Assembly (NCBI GenBank): GCA_026874595.1
Contig: CM049314.1
Coordinates: 10,716,729-10,780,728 of the forward strand
Direction: 5' to 3'
Length of the DNA stretch: 64,000 bases
Source: Sipunculus nudus
Taxonomy: Eukaryota > Annelida > Sipuncula > Golfingiida > Sipunculidae
The stretch's first letter is position 1. Every line of letters begins with the position of its first letter. Positions 52,666 to 64,000 of the stretch are shown here, piece by piece. The notes under the pieces were generated by a model. The model ran no database searches. It was not told the origin of the DNA and worked only from the letters and a program-made list of their open reading frames with translations. Made by a program: the position numbers and the translations under genes.

Positions 52666-54273
52666 AGTCAGGAATTTATGAAGGAAAAGGGTAATTGAAA
52701 TCGACAGCTCAGACCATTTGAATAAAAGGTCCTAGTAAACCCTAGTTTATGAAGGAAACACATTAAACCCTAGTTATCCTAATGTGGGTGGGAACAGCAG
52801 AAAAATCTGAAAATATCTAAGGACCAACATACCTGGGATGGAGGTTCAATAAAGCAAGGTATATGTCTTAATAAAACTGTCTGGGCCAGCAAAGTTCTAA
52901 ACTCAACTGATTATATTATTCATACAAATAGACTTGCTAACCTGTAGACTGTCAGGTGGTTTGTGTAATACATGATTAAATTATCTATTTTCACCTGTGT
53001 TTAAGCATGATGTATATAATATATCATGTTATAATTTTAAGGTTGTATACTGTTTACTGTATATAAACTACCATCATATTTTCTGGCTGCAAAGACAGTT
53101 GGAACTTTTTGCATGAGACTTCCTGTTTACAAAATACACCATCTAAATTAAGTGTATTGTGTATACCTTAACAATATAGTTTCTAGAACAGTTGTCTCCA
53201 AATCTTTGAAACCATGTACTTTTCTTATGTACTTGGTGAATTTTTTGTTATTAAGTGCATGGAGGTATAATTGGCCATTGATTTTGGGTGTATCTGGTCC
53301 CTTGGGACAGTGGTATGATCTTACTATCTGGGTACAAGCGGGTGACATTCAGGTCACTTAAGGTCAGAAGGCAACATGGGTGACACACTGACAAATGACC
53401 AATCTAATGAAAGGGCTGACCCAAGCAAAATCGTTGTGATCTGCTGATCAATAGACTGGGGAAATTATTTACTTGCTACATAAATGTTTTTACCCGTTGT
53501 CTGGACCAATCATCAGCAAGGTCATAAAGGTCATGATGTTTATTATACAAATTGGATTAGACTGGAGATGTTGGTAATTTGAATGTCGAACTTGTGCTTA
53601 GTGAGCTAATAAGGTGCACGGGGCAGCCTCTGTGCTGTACTATACTGCTGGTAGTGGCTGGAGTACTGGGCTGTGGTGGCTTTTTCAGTGCTGTTGGGCT
53701 TGGTGGGCTGGTTTTAGTTCATGTATGACACGAGCCTATGATGTACTGTCAGAGCATGAAACCAGTCTAATCTTCTACAGCACCCAAAAGCTGATTGTTC
53801 ATTCCAAGAAGCTTCCAGTGTGCGATTACACCAATTGACCTAACACAATCATAGTGAACAAACTGATCAACTGATGGAATCAGGGGTCACTGAGGTCATA
53901 CAGTTTTCTGTCTACTGAAGTCACCGTTCTTTTGTCAGGTTTTGTAGCATCGTAAAAAGTTACAAACTTGGGTTTTTAATGTCAGTGTTTGGTGTCTCTT
54001 CTTCTGTCTCTCGTTCGCCCTTGCTTCCTTTTGTCTGTCTTTACTGGTCACTAACAGTATGTCATACATTTGCAACTACATATATTTAAATTTCTTTTTC
54101 TCCCTGCCCTTCCTTCTCTTTTTTTCTCCTTGTATGTACATAGAGATACAAATAAATTTGTGTCATTCTCAAAGAGGGTATTACAGATCCTTCTCAAAGA
54201 AGGTTTTACAGGTTTCCAGTAAAGCTTTTGAACTTTTGTAAATATTAGCTTTTATAATTACTTTCATTCTTAC

Positions 54274-54399
54274 ATTTCTGCACACAATTCTTACATATTC
54301 ATTCTTTAATATCCTTGTACAGTGTACAAAATATAAATTTCTGCACACAATTCTTACATATTCATTCTTTAATATCCTTGTACAGTGTACAAAATATAA
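54274..54399. repeat. Perfect tandem duplication, 63-bp unit
   Basis: Two essentially identical copies begin ATTTCTGCACACAATTCTTA at 54274 and 54337, each ending with the palindromic TTGTACAGTGTACAA. Near identity indicates a recent event or an assembly artefact. Confidence 0.92.
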
Positions 54400-55076
54400 A
54401 TTTTTTACTATTATAGAGACAGGTATTTGTATGTTAGGCCATATTATATCAGATCAACCAAATTATTAGAGATATAATAACATTGACGTGATGGCTACTA
54501 TTATTACCATTGTAACTATCTCTGGATATATCAGTATATATCCAATCGAACATTTTGTATGAGGACTGTTTCCTGCCTGCTGCAGGTAAGATATCCGGTT
54601 AATGATGGCACACCACGTTACACCAGCATGACTCTTGTACAGACTGTACAAACCTGTGATAGTTGTACAGCGCAGGGATCCGTCATTGTCAGGTTTATTG
54701 ATTCAGGTTGTCTAAAACTGTTCCAGCTCAATAACAAACTTGCCAGGGTTCCTATTGATCTGTTCAGCTTGTATAAGATGTATAGAATTCCATTAAATAC
54801 AGGGTTTGTCATTTCTACTGGCCCATATGCCCAGACCTGTGGAAATTATTTTATACTTGACACAGGGGCATGAAAATTAGACAGGTCTAAAAATCAGTAA
54901 CATATAATACTTTATTTTTTTCAATTCTTGTCTTGATGATTCCTTTATCATGTATTTTTACAGGCCTCTTAATATGATAATTATTTTGGTTCCACATAAA
55001 ATGATATTAGGAAACTAATTGCATTTCATAGAAACTAACATTTTTTATTTTATTAACTATAAAAGGACATTGACTA

Positions 55077-55136
55077 ATCAATAACATTTGTCCCATCACC
55101 AAATGAATCAATAACACTTGTACCATCACCTAATGA
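55077..55136. repeat. Tandem duplication, 30-bp unit
   Basis: ATCAATAACA-TTGT-CCATCACC-AATGA occurs twice, with three differences. Confidence 0.85.
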
Positions 55137-55315
55137 AAAATATATATGTGATTTTGATAATTTTGACAAATGTTTTCATTCTTCCTTTAGTGATTCTCAT
55201 AAATAACTTCATAGCATATTCATCCACAAACTGCTAGGTATTGTAGGTAGAGTGACTTGGATCTGGTTGTATTTTAGATTTACTTGGTTGAACAAAATCA
55301 GCATTTCCAAGATGT

Positions 55316-55332
55316 AAAAAAAAAAAAAAAAA
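55316..55332. repeat. Poly-A run
   Basis: Seventeen A in a row. No upstream retroelement body was recognised, so I treat it as a simple homopolymer. Confidence 0.85.
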
Positions 55333-57059
55333 CAAATATGATCTAGTTGTGTGCAAAATCGCTCCCATGGTATTGTGAAATCTCTTATGATTCAGGAAGC
55401 TTCTGGGACCTTTGGAAAATGAAAGCCAATTTTACGAGGGCAATTGGAAAACCACCTGTAGACTTGCTGACAAATAGTTTGATTTGTTATGATGATTTAA
55501 CCAGAGAATGTCATCTAGTCTAAACCTGTTTATAATGTTATCTTCATTGTATTACAGATGTTGAGGTACTTACACTCTTGGTAAAAAATAAGTGTAGCAC
55601 CAGGGATTGAAAATAAACAAGGTAAAAAAAATGAATTTCAATCCCTGCTTCTGACCCAGAACCTGACCACTGGATCATGTACTTCTGTTCCGAATCCTTG
55701 ACCAGTGGGTTATGAATATTTAATAAGGTCAAGGTCAGACCATAATAAAACACAGGAATCAGCGAGTGTCTGTTTATTAGGGGATTACAGATTTAAATAT
55801 TGATATTTAAAGGTACATATACACACTACTGTTAACAGAGTGCGATATTTACTAAAGAATTCCACTGGTGCTTTTATTGTTGTGTACATAACAATTTCAG
55901 TAGAACAGTTTAACAGTTAGACATTAATATGTGGGGGTATGAATAGTTCAAATGTTCAAATAACTTATGCCATGTGACCTTTGACCCTGGCATCATCTAT
56001 ATTTGCTTAAGATATGATAATTTTCAATCGTGCTCTAACATGGATTGCACATAATTGCCTTTTTTAACAGGCATTGCACTGGAAAAATAAACTTAGCTAT
56101 TGACTTGCTGAGAAATTGCTGTTCTCGATGCGGTCATTGACTGTTGTTAAATTGTTTTGCTCATGGCGGGATATTGCGAAAAATCCCAGCCGGCTTGTGG
56201 CAAACTCATCAAGTCGGGGTGTAAAATAACTCAGCGTTTTTTGTTGGGTATGTTGATTGTTCACACATGGGACTTTGTTTGTTCACCAAGTCCTTGGTAC
56301 AGAGTTGACATTGAGCCAAAGTAACAAATAATCACGAGAGTGCAGCTACTGGTGTCTCACCGTTGTAGTCTCATGTATTTACCAGCAGTGATTAATTTGA
56401 AAAAAAAAAAGATTTATCTGTGCCTCATTTCAATTATTTTAACTTTTGCTAGTTATTATTAACAAAAATTAATGAGTTTTACAGAACCAATTCATATTCC
56501 ATTCAACCCAGGTCAGTTCATGATCATGTGGTACAGGGTCACATGATACTTGGTGAGCCCCAGTAGTGAATCATGATTCTTAGTGGTTCATGTTTTAAAG
56601 ATAAGGTTTTTTGCTTTATCATGACTCAGCAATTTGGCTGTTATTTCTTCTTTTCTTCAGTATAAGAAGTTTTTTTACATTTTGACCTGTTTATGAATCT
56701 CGTATTATCCATAGATCATTGATGAAAATTTCTCAGGATGAGTAAAATATTACATTTAAAAATTGGTAAATTTTTGATATTTATTAATATAAGACCGTAT
56801 CTTCATTCTCTATTTCACAATTGTCAGATGCAAATATTATCCTGTTTACTTTTCCCAAAAAACAACTCAAGAGAGCCTGTAACAGAACATCTATTCTTAT
56901 TAACATTAAAAGACTAATTAATAATTATTCCAGATCTTGAATTAAGTAAGTAAAGTGTAAAACGCAAGGGATGCTCAAAAGTACATTAAAATATTGCAAT
57001 GTCCTTAATGGTGTAAACACAAAGCATTTCTTATAAATGGATTTTTACCAAGCACCCTT

Positions 57060-57450
57060 GCTTCATTTGTCAGAAACTGTGGCCCCGTGGCCTGTCTTCC
57101 AGATCTGTCACCAGGGGGCATGAATGGCACCATTTGATGTGAATGAAAAGCCTGGTATTACGGGCAGCGAGCATTCACAGAAAATCAAACAGGAACGAGA
57201 AGCTAAATAAGCCAGGAGGTCGAAGATGGATTTAGATCATAATGACGCACCCGCGAGGCTAATTTCAGAGGAAGTGTTAGAATACCATCATCCAGGCTTG
57301 TTTTAGCAGCCGGAAATTTGCCCAGGCAAGGTCAGATTCATTCCGGCTACAGGGCAATCTTTTCATCACACAGATATAAGGGAGATGGGTAAATAAGCAG
57401 CGTAAAGATAGCCATGCTGCCTTGATTACTGTGATGTGGCACCGGTCGCT
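57060..57450. promoter_or_regulatory. CpG-retaining island with CTCF-like core, candidate conserved element
   Basis: About 13 CpG in 390 bp, balanced base composition and no open frame. TCACCAGGGGGCA at 57108-57120 matches 12 of 13 positions of the CTCF core on the + strand. The sequence looks constrained compared with the AT-rich intron around it, but conservation cannot be measured here. Confidence 0.3.
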
Positions 57451-57608
57451 GCAGAGGATAACAGGGTGGGATTATATCCTTTAACCCTTCCAACCCTCTC
57501 CCTAACCCTGGGGTTTCAGCTAATATTACAAGTCAAGACCCATAGTGAGACCCAAATTAAATACTCGACATGCTAAACAAGGGTTTATCGCAGTTGCTTA
57601 ATAATTTA

Positions 57609-57647
57609 ATTCACTATGGAAGGTAATTATTCACTATGGAAGGGTAA
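57609..57647. repeat. Tandem duplication, 22-bp unit
   Basis: TTCACTATGGAAGG-TAAT is repeated back to back. Confidence 0.85.
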
Positions 57648-58130
57648 TATTTCATTATTAATGCATGAGTCATTCATAAATCCTGCTTCATCATCATACA
57701 TACTTAAATTTAGAGTTCAGAATGTAGAATATACAATATGTCAGTGTGACCACCAGTTAAGCCTGACCAAGTAGGCAAGTTAGTGCTTGACAGCATAATA
57801 AAATGATGTAACGAGATCATTTCCTCTATCTGAAAGGAGCATGTCGCTTCCTACACAGTTTCCTGAAGACTGTAGATTTTTATGTTGTGTTATTATTATC
57901 ATATCACCATTGTGTGATTATTCTCAGTGTCCTCAGTGTTCTTATCAGCCAAAATTTTTGTTCAGGATTGGTCCATGGCCTGTTGGTGGTATGAGGGAAT
58001 GCTAAATTGACAGATTGTGCAGGAAACCATGTGAATAGGACGATTTGTTGTTATTTTTTAGCCAGCTAGGTTTTAGGTTTTATATGTAATAGCCGGATAT
58101 CTGTAATTTTGACCTATGACAACAGGTTTA

Positions 58131-58349
58131 AGTGTTTATGCAAAATGGCAGTCCCCCAGTTCGCAATTGAGAAACTGGGAGAAATAAACCTGTCTGGGTT
58201 CGATAAGGGCAGAGGAAAGTGACACAAACATACTCTAAGGACAATGTCCAAGCAAGAATGTTATCTGCCAAGAGACTTTGGTAGCAAGGGGCGTGTATCA
58301 GTAAAGTAAAGTGTGGTATAATGCTTTTTTTGGACCACTCCCAAATCAT
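58131..58349 (+). repeat. Dispersed repeat family, copy B
   Basis: Second member of the family seen at 19542-19755, same orientation, sharing GCAAAATGGCAG, AAACTGGGAGAAATAAACCT, GATAAGGGCA and TTTTTTGGACC-AAATCAT. The part GGGTTCGATAAGG loosely recalls a pol III B box, but no A box was found at the right distance. Confidence 0.7.
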
Positions 58350-59369
58350 CAAATTATAGTAGTATATATAGTACTAGGAATAATATGGGTAGTTCAAACA
58401 TTAAATCACATATCTGAGATTCTGTCAAGGGTTCACTGTTTTTTCTTTGAAGCATCTAAACCAAGAGATCTTTGTTCCTTAAGGCCAGTGCCTGAACCAT
58501 CAGGGTATTACATACCACTATGATCTTTAATTTCACTGATATGCCTAACTGCTTGGGTACTATAAAAATTAACCATTAAAGTGAAGTAAAAGCTGCCAGA
58601 GACATAAGGAATCTCAGTGCTCAAGCAGTACCTCCAAGTGCTTTGAACTGATGTGGATAATACAGAGAAAAAACCATGCTGTTGAACAATAATTGTTTAA
58701 AAAGCCGATGGAGATGAAATCTTGCTTGAGAGACTTTATAGCTGACGCTCTATCCAGACATACCTTTTAAATCAGGTATCTTGTGTGCAGGTGTGCTTTA
58801 TACTGTGATTGCCTCGGTATTGATGTTGGGTTTGTGTAGATTGTGACCTGACTTTGATCGGCTGGTGCAGCCTGGCTCAGAATCAGGACTGTCACCGAGG
58901 CAAGGCTGATATTACTTCCAGGATTTCTCCTCCTGGCTGCTTCTGTACGTCTACCAGGACAATAAGATTGTCTCCCTCTTGAACAGATGTGTCATATTTC
59001 TGTGACACTGGCCTTTGTTATGTAGACTCTGTATTAGTGCTGTAGGTAGAGCTGGTCTGAGCTGTTTCAGCAGGGCGGAGACTGGATGGATATCCGGGAC
59101 ACGAGTAGTCTGGCTGAGTATGGGGACATCTTTGTGATGTTGTGGCTTGTATTTATACTTTGGCATTTGCAAAGCTGATGTTTGGACCAGGTTTCTAGAC
59201 CATCATTTAAGACATTATCCTCATTAATCCACTCTGTCGGATTTCCTGGTAGTAATTCACTATCTAATATAGGGTCTCTTAATTTGGTCAAAGCTCAAGT
59301 ACTGCTTGGGTTGCTGATGTTGGGACCATTATAAAGAAATGACAGATAGACTGTGATTTTCCTTTTTAA

Positions 59370-59790
59370 ATGAGTCTTTGTTCTTTTCTGTTCTCTTCTT
59401 TGTCTGCCCTTCTTTTCTTTCCATTGCTCTTTTTCTTCTGTTTTGCTTTAGATATATATAGACTCTCTGTCATCATATCAATCATTTCTTTGTTCTATGA
59501 TATGCTATTTTACTATTTTGCTCACTTCTTTGCTATCACTCTTTTCTTTGGCATTTTTTCTTTTCTTCTCTATGCACTTTCTTATGCTATTTCTCTTATG
59601 CTGTTTTTGTGCACTGTATGTTTTACTCTCCTTCTCTTTGAACCTATTTGATTTGTATGTATCTCATAGTATCTTTGTCTCTGTCTCCACTATTTATTCT
59701 CTCTTTCTCTCTTTGGCTCTGTCTGTCTCTGTCCCTCTCCCTGTCTATCTCCCCCCCTTTCCTTTCTTTTTGTTCTCTCTCTTTCACCAT
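59370..59790. repeat. Polypyrimidine (TTCT/CTCT) low-complexity tract
   Basis: CTTTTCTTTC and CTCTGTCTCTGTCCC-type sequence for about 400 bp. Frames of 93-117 codons through it on both strands reflect composition and are not genes. Confidence 0.8.
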
Positions 59791-60900
59791 ATCTATGATC
59801 TCCTGGCATTACCAATGATAAAATCACATAGTATGAAAATATCTGTGTGAAGAAGACCTTGTCTTCTCCCCTGACACCAAAGGCACTAAGGGTGTGTTGC
59901 TGCAGATTTTGGACATTCACCAACTTGTCAAATGTGAGAGAAAGCCCAGATTTACATAATGAGTTCACAGGATTTTCAGAAACATCTTGACCTCTGACCG
60001 GTATCTGTGTATGAATCTTGTGCATCTCGTGCTTTGGTAAATTTGTAACACTAGTGTGTCAGGGCTGGTGTGGATTATGGCAACACTGCAACATGATTTT
60101 CAGTCAGGAAACTATTTATTTCAGCTGGAGTTGTGAAGGAAGCCACAGTGTCAAGACGAGAATGGTTTGTCATCTCTGACTGATGACCTCAAAGGTTAAC
60201 AATGTTGATAAAATGAAACCTTGTAAGGGTGAAGCCAGCTCATAAAACGAAATGCAAACCATTTATTGGCAGGCAAAGCATGGACATTACGTTTCTGTAT
60301 GTCTTCATTCAAATTGCCAGTAATCAATATCTTTGTATAGTTCATGATTGAGCACCGTCTCATACTTAACTTTGAAAAAATCCTTGCTCTGTGACACATA
60401 TAACAATCAAATATACATCACTAAAATTGTCTTTATTTGCAAGATGAAAAAGATTTCAATCATAGCTTTATTTGATATGAAAATGATTTTGCTGTTGTAA
60501 ACTGATCTTGAAAGTCATTCTTTGTCAAGGACCATTTATCTTATATCTTTTATCAGTAGAGGGTTAGTTATTCTAAAATGACTAATTATTCATCATGAAT
60601 ATCCTCAGTGATAAGTTGATTCTTCAAGCAGTCATAAAAAATCTTCAAAAGGGTATGTAAATCATATATACTTATTTGAAGGACCAGCTGTTTAAACTAA
60701 TCTGAATTTCCTTTGGATTTAGTATTTTGAACTAACCTGATCCTAAAGCCTTTGAGATCTTAAAGGACAAGTTATTACAGATTCTTCACCATGGCTGCTG
60801 AATATTCTTAGACTGTCCCCTGCTTAATGCTATAACAGCAGTCTACAGTTCTAAGATGCCAGCACTAAGGAGTTATAAGGCAGTAAAAACTCGTTTACAT

Positions 60901-61440
60901 CGTCTTTGCTTTTTATTGGCCCATACCATGCACACAAACCCAGAGCTAAATTGCGTAGTTGTTGGAAGCATGCGTGATATTACTACACTGTAAATATTAC
61001 TCAAACTCAGCTCTTCTCACATTGGCATACACACTGAATTAACGAACGTTATCGGGCATGTGAAGCCCCCATGGTGATGCTTGTGTGCTGCATGTTTATA
61101 GCGGCATTATCTCAACGACTGATGTATTCCGGGCAGACCCTGGCTGCGAGACGACCACGATCAGCCCCCAGCCGGTTGCTTTTTTGAAATGGCGCCAGTC
61201 TCCCCCTTTCTTATAGCAATAGCTGCCCAGAATCAATAGGCCATTGTGCTAGGAATGGCAATCTGTTGCTCAGAAATATAAACCAGTGTCACCGCCACAG
61301 CTATATGGGACCGGCCCAGTCGGCAGTAGTGGAATGGTTGCTGTTTTGGTACTGTGCCCGCTGTGACCGATATCCTGTGTAGTGGCGTGAAGTGTGATGC
61401 TTAAAAAATTGCTGCACAACAGTCTTTGCCAATATGGCCG
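60901..61440. promoter_or_regulatory. CpG-retaining island, candidate regulatory element
   Basis: About 20 CpG in 540 bp, against roughly five in the next 600 bp. It contains ATGGCGCC and TGCGAGACGACCACGATC, no long frame and no repeat structure. It could be an intronic enhancer, an alternative promoter for a shorter muscleblind transcript, or an unrelated non-coding RNA promoter. Confidence 0.3.
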
Positions 61441-61856
61441 ATGCCTTTGCTTATACTAGAATGGATGTAGATTTACTCACCATCATATACACGTGGTCAT
61501 CCCGCTAAATGTCTGATATTTTGGAATTATTATAACAAAATGGCTGATGCAAGGAACGGTGCTTGAACGGAGCTGAGATTATTAACATTTATGTATTATT
61601 GCTGTAACATTGTCACTAAATATCTTATTATCTATTGTACTAAAAAGTTGGGATTACTTAGATTTATGGCAGGTGTCATCTGTGGTTCAATATAGAATAT
61701 TGCTCCAGTGTAACATTCTTATTTTATAATGTGATCTATGGTTGTTTAATTTTACTGTTGGTCACAGTTATATGTCCCATTATCTGCAGAGAAAACATAA
61801 CAAAAAAGAAGATATCACGTCTGTAGTGTTGGTAGAAATATATATTACGTATCTTC

Positions 61857-61890
61857 AAATATACATATATATATATATTTATGTTTATTT
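61857..61890. repeat. AT-rich simple repeat
   Basis: ATATACATATATATATATATTTATG-type run, split here by composition. No function is inferred. Confidence 0.8.
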
Positions 61891-62982
61891 ATGACTATTG
61901 TATGCCTTCATCATCATGCAAAAGATATACAAGACAAATAACGGATACAGGGTTTTGGCAACCCGAAAATTTAGGCCATAAGACTCTTTTGAAAAGTAGT
62001 ATTTTGTGACTATTTGAAAATTTTGTCAGAGGATGAAAATAAAATTAAAAATATCAGTTATTGAATAAAGGCCACACAGATGGATAAATAAGACAGTCAT
62101 AATCACAAAAGTATGAAAGTAATTGGAACAACAATATCAGATTGTTGGGATAATAAAATTTTAATCACTAGAAAACAATCAAGACCAGCATCAAATGGCA
62201 AAACAGCCATTGCAAACATCAGAACAGGTGGGGGGCCTTTGATGTGTGAATGCAGTGATGGGATTTAAGTGGTATTGACCTTGAAGACTGGTGACCTTGG
62301 GAGACCCTGTACCATAATGCAGGGGAGTAATGCTAACAATGGTTCAGAGCAGCTGAAAAAACACCCTTCACCACTAGAGAGTGGCTGACCTGAAGCCAGG
62401 TCACGACACAGCGTTTTAGGGGAACAACAATAGTTGAGGAACAGTTACCGAGCGGAAGTCTACCTTTGTTAAACCAGACACTGATATCACTGAGTAATAA
62501 GAACTGTGTCATTATATTCATATGTTAAATACAGAAAATACTATCATAAAATTTATAATTTATTACCCAAAATAATCTCTTAAAATTTATAATTTATTTT
62601 TTTTTTGTATTAGCATAGGTTGGTCTGTGAGCAAGATTGAAAATATTTTTGCCAAAACAGAAAAAATGCATTGGGTTGCCATATGAACTCTCAATTTGTA
62701 ATAGAAACATTTTGAAACTGTTTTGCATATGCTGTGTCAAAGGGTACAGGTTTCCTCCTTGCACTGTTCATGAACCTGTAATCCTGGTGTATTTTCTTGT
62801 ATAGAGATATGGAAACAGAAATCTTATTGATCACAACAATTCACTGGTTTTTTTTCTCTAATATATAACAGACATCATGGTAGTCCTGCACCTTGGCCTG
62901 CATTTTAAAGTGTAATTAGTTAATTTGAAAGCACCCAGTGGTTATTCAAAGCATTATAAATAGGGCAAAGTCACTGTCTGTA

Positions 62983-63180
62983 ACAGGGTCATAAATTATG
63001 TCAAATTTCCCACATGAAACAGAAAGTCATAAATAAGGGAATCATTTCTGCTGAAACAGGGTCATAAATATGGGGAAATTTACTTCTTGAAAAAGAAGAT
63101 CATAAATATAGTAAAAGTTCCTGCTTGAAATTGAAAATCATAAATATATTAGAACAGAGAGTGATAAATATGTAAAAATA
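62983..63180. repeat. Decayed minisatellite, about 37-bp unit
   Basis: ACAGGGTCATAAATATGGGG and AAATTT-CTTCTTGAA-type units recur at about 62983, 63020, 63056, 63092 and 63131, with increasing decay to the right. Confidence 0.75.
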
Positions 63181-63552
63181 GACTACTGGACTCAAAGGAG
63201 AACAAGTAATAACATTAAAAGGCTGAGAGTGATGGCTGTATTAAGTAGTTAATGAGATCAGAGTGCTTATGGCTGTTGAAGCTGTAATACAGTGGTTAAT
63301 ATAGCACCTGGGGGTGAATAATGGTGAGAAACCATTCTGATCAAGGGGCTGTACAGACAGCATCAGCTGATGGAGCTAGCATGTCCAGCCTGTACTAGGC
63401 TGGTCTGACCTGGACTCAGGCCAGCCACTGCCCTCAGTCCCAGACTTCTGTCTAGACTCTCGGCAAGCTGCACTCCAGGAAATGCCCTAGTAACTCACAG
63501 GACCTGATCACTAGACAGACAGCATTCATGAATAACCCCCACCTCTTACAGA

Positions 63553-64000
63553 CATGATCAATGATCTACAAACATGTCACATGATCAATGTACTACAAAC
63601 ATGACACATGATAAATGTACAACAAATATGTCATGTGATTCAATATACTACAGACTTGTCACATGAACAGTGTACTAGACATGTCACATGATTAGTGTAC
63701 TAGACATATCACATGATCAATGTACTAGACATGTCACATAATCAATGTTCTAGTCATGTCACATGATCAGTGTGCTAGACATATCACATGATCAGTGTAC
63801 TAGACATGTCTCATGATTAGTGTACTAGACATATCACATGATCAGTGTACTAGACATGTCACATGATCAGTGTACTAGACATGTCACATGATCAGTGTGC
63901 TAGACATATCACATGATCAGTGTACTAGACATGTCAGATGATCAGTGTACTAGACACATCACATGATCAGTGTACTAGACATATCACATAGTCAGTTTAG
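63553..64000. repeat. 25-bp minisatellite with 125-bp higher-order repeat, truncated by the window end
   Basis: The array starts with irregular 27-bp CAATGTACTACAAACATG-type units and settles from 63671 into strict 25-bp units: TGTACTAGACATGTC followed by ACATGATCAG, with ATGTC, ATATC and ACATC variants. Units one to five (63671-63795) and six to ten (63796-63920) carry the same order of variants, defining a 125-bp higher-order unit. Each unit contains the palindrome TGATCA, and many contain GACATGTC. Confidence 0.93.

Larger units (their letters stand above)
27675..64000 (+). other. Long muscleblind intron, running off the window
   Basis: This begins at the consensus donor. I searched by eye for the second-finger exon (GRC start, CKYLHPP-type text after an AG) and found none, so the intron seems to be more than 36 kb. 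Very long introns are normal for muscleblind genes. No other gene was recognised inside it on either strand. Its contents are simple and tandem repeats, a few dispersed repeats and CpG-retaining islands. Confidence 0.7.

Noticed and set aside
57124-57140. GCACCATTTGA, resembling the 5' part of miR-29
   Set aside because: The preceding base differs from the miR-29 start, the match ends after 11 nt, and no hairpin was seen.
58180-58215. GGGTTCGATAAGG as a tRNA or SINE B box
   Set aside because: No A box at the right distance and no cloverleaf could be built; the other copy of the repeat lacks the TTCGA.
63553-64000. Regular direct repeats that might suggest a CRISPR array
   Set aside because: Units are contiguous with no unique spacers, and the DNA is clearly eukaryotic. 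It is a minisatellite.
27675-64000. Second muscleblind zinc-finger exon
   Set aside because: I scanned by eye for GRC-R-N/E and CKYLHPP-type coding text after an AG on the + strand and found none. A tblastn search would settle this.
1-64000. Autonomous transposons, integrated viruses, rRNA or tRNA genes
   Set aside because: No reverse transcriptase, transposase, capsid-like or structural-RNA signature was seen on either strand. The window contains only short non-coding repeats.

Overview
This is eukaryotic, AT-rich, mostly non-coding genomic DNA. It contains one coding exon that I recognise: the first coding exon of a muscleblind (mbl/MBNL) RNA-binding splicing regulator, on the + strand at 27233-27674 (coding part 27486-27674). 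The encoded 63 residues carry a complete first CCCH zinc finger (C24-X7-C32-X6-C39-X3-H43). The exon ends in phase 0 on a consensus splice donor. The text around the finger resembles protostome muscleblind (KDSRWL before the finger, EVQNGRVT and DSIK after it) more than vertebrate MBNL. Together with repeat types familiar from bivalve and gastropod genomes, such as arrays of TCAAGGTCACAGG and decayed minisatellites, this suggests a lophotrochozoan, most likely a mollusc. The species cannot be told from the sequence.

Layout. 1-27232 is non-coding and at least partly intron or 5' flank, because the exon has a good acceptor and so needs an upstream exon. It holds short tandem duplications, a composite repeat block (about 14690-16080), one copy of a roughly 215-bp dispersed repeat (19542-19755), a GT microsatellite (23420-23450), a DNA-transposon-like end (24926-25025) and a strong 88-nt hairpin (26117-26204). 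27233-27674 is the muscleblind exon, with two short upstream ORFs in its leader. 27675-64000 is the following intron. I looked for the next exon (second zinc finger) and did not see it, so this intron appears to exceed 36 kb. It holds many decayed tandem repeats, the second copy of the dispersed repeat (58131-58349), several CpG-retaining islands that could be regulatory (28828-28985, 57060-57450, 60901-61440), and at the window end a 25-bp minisatellite with a 125-bp five-unit higher-order repeat.

How the parts fit. A leader-plus-first-finger exon with long introns on both sides is the architecture of Drosophila mbl exon 2, the source of the abundant circMbl circular RNA. If this exon were circularised, the reading frame would cross the junction and stop after five more codons, giving a 68-residue product. 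The CpG islands and CTCF-like matches are candidate control elements of this long locus, but that is inference. Nearly all other open frames are short, low-complexity or inside repeats, and I do not call them as genes.
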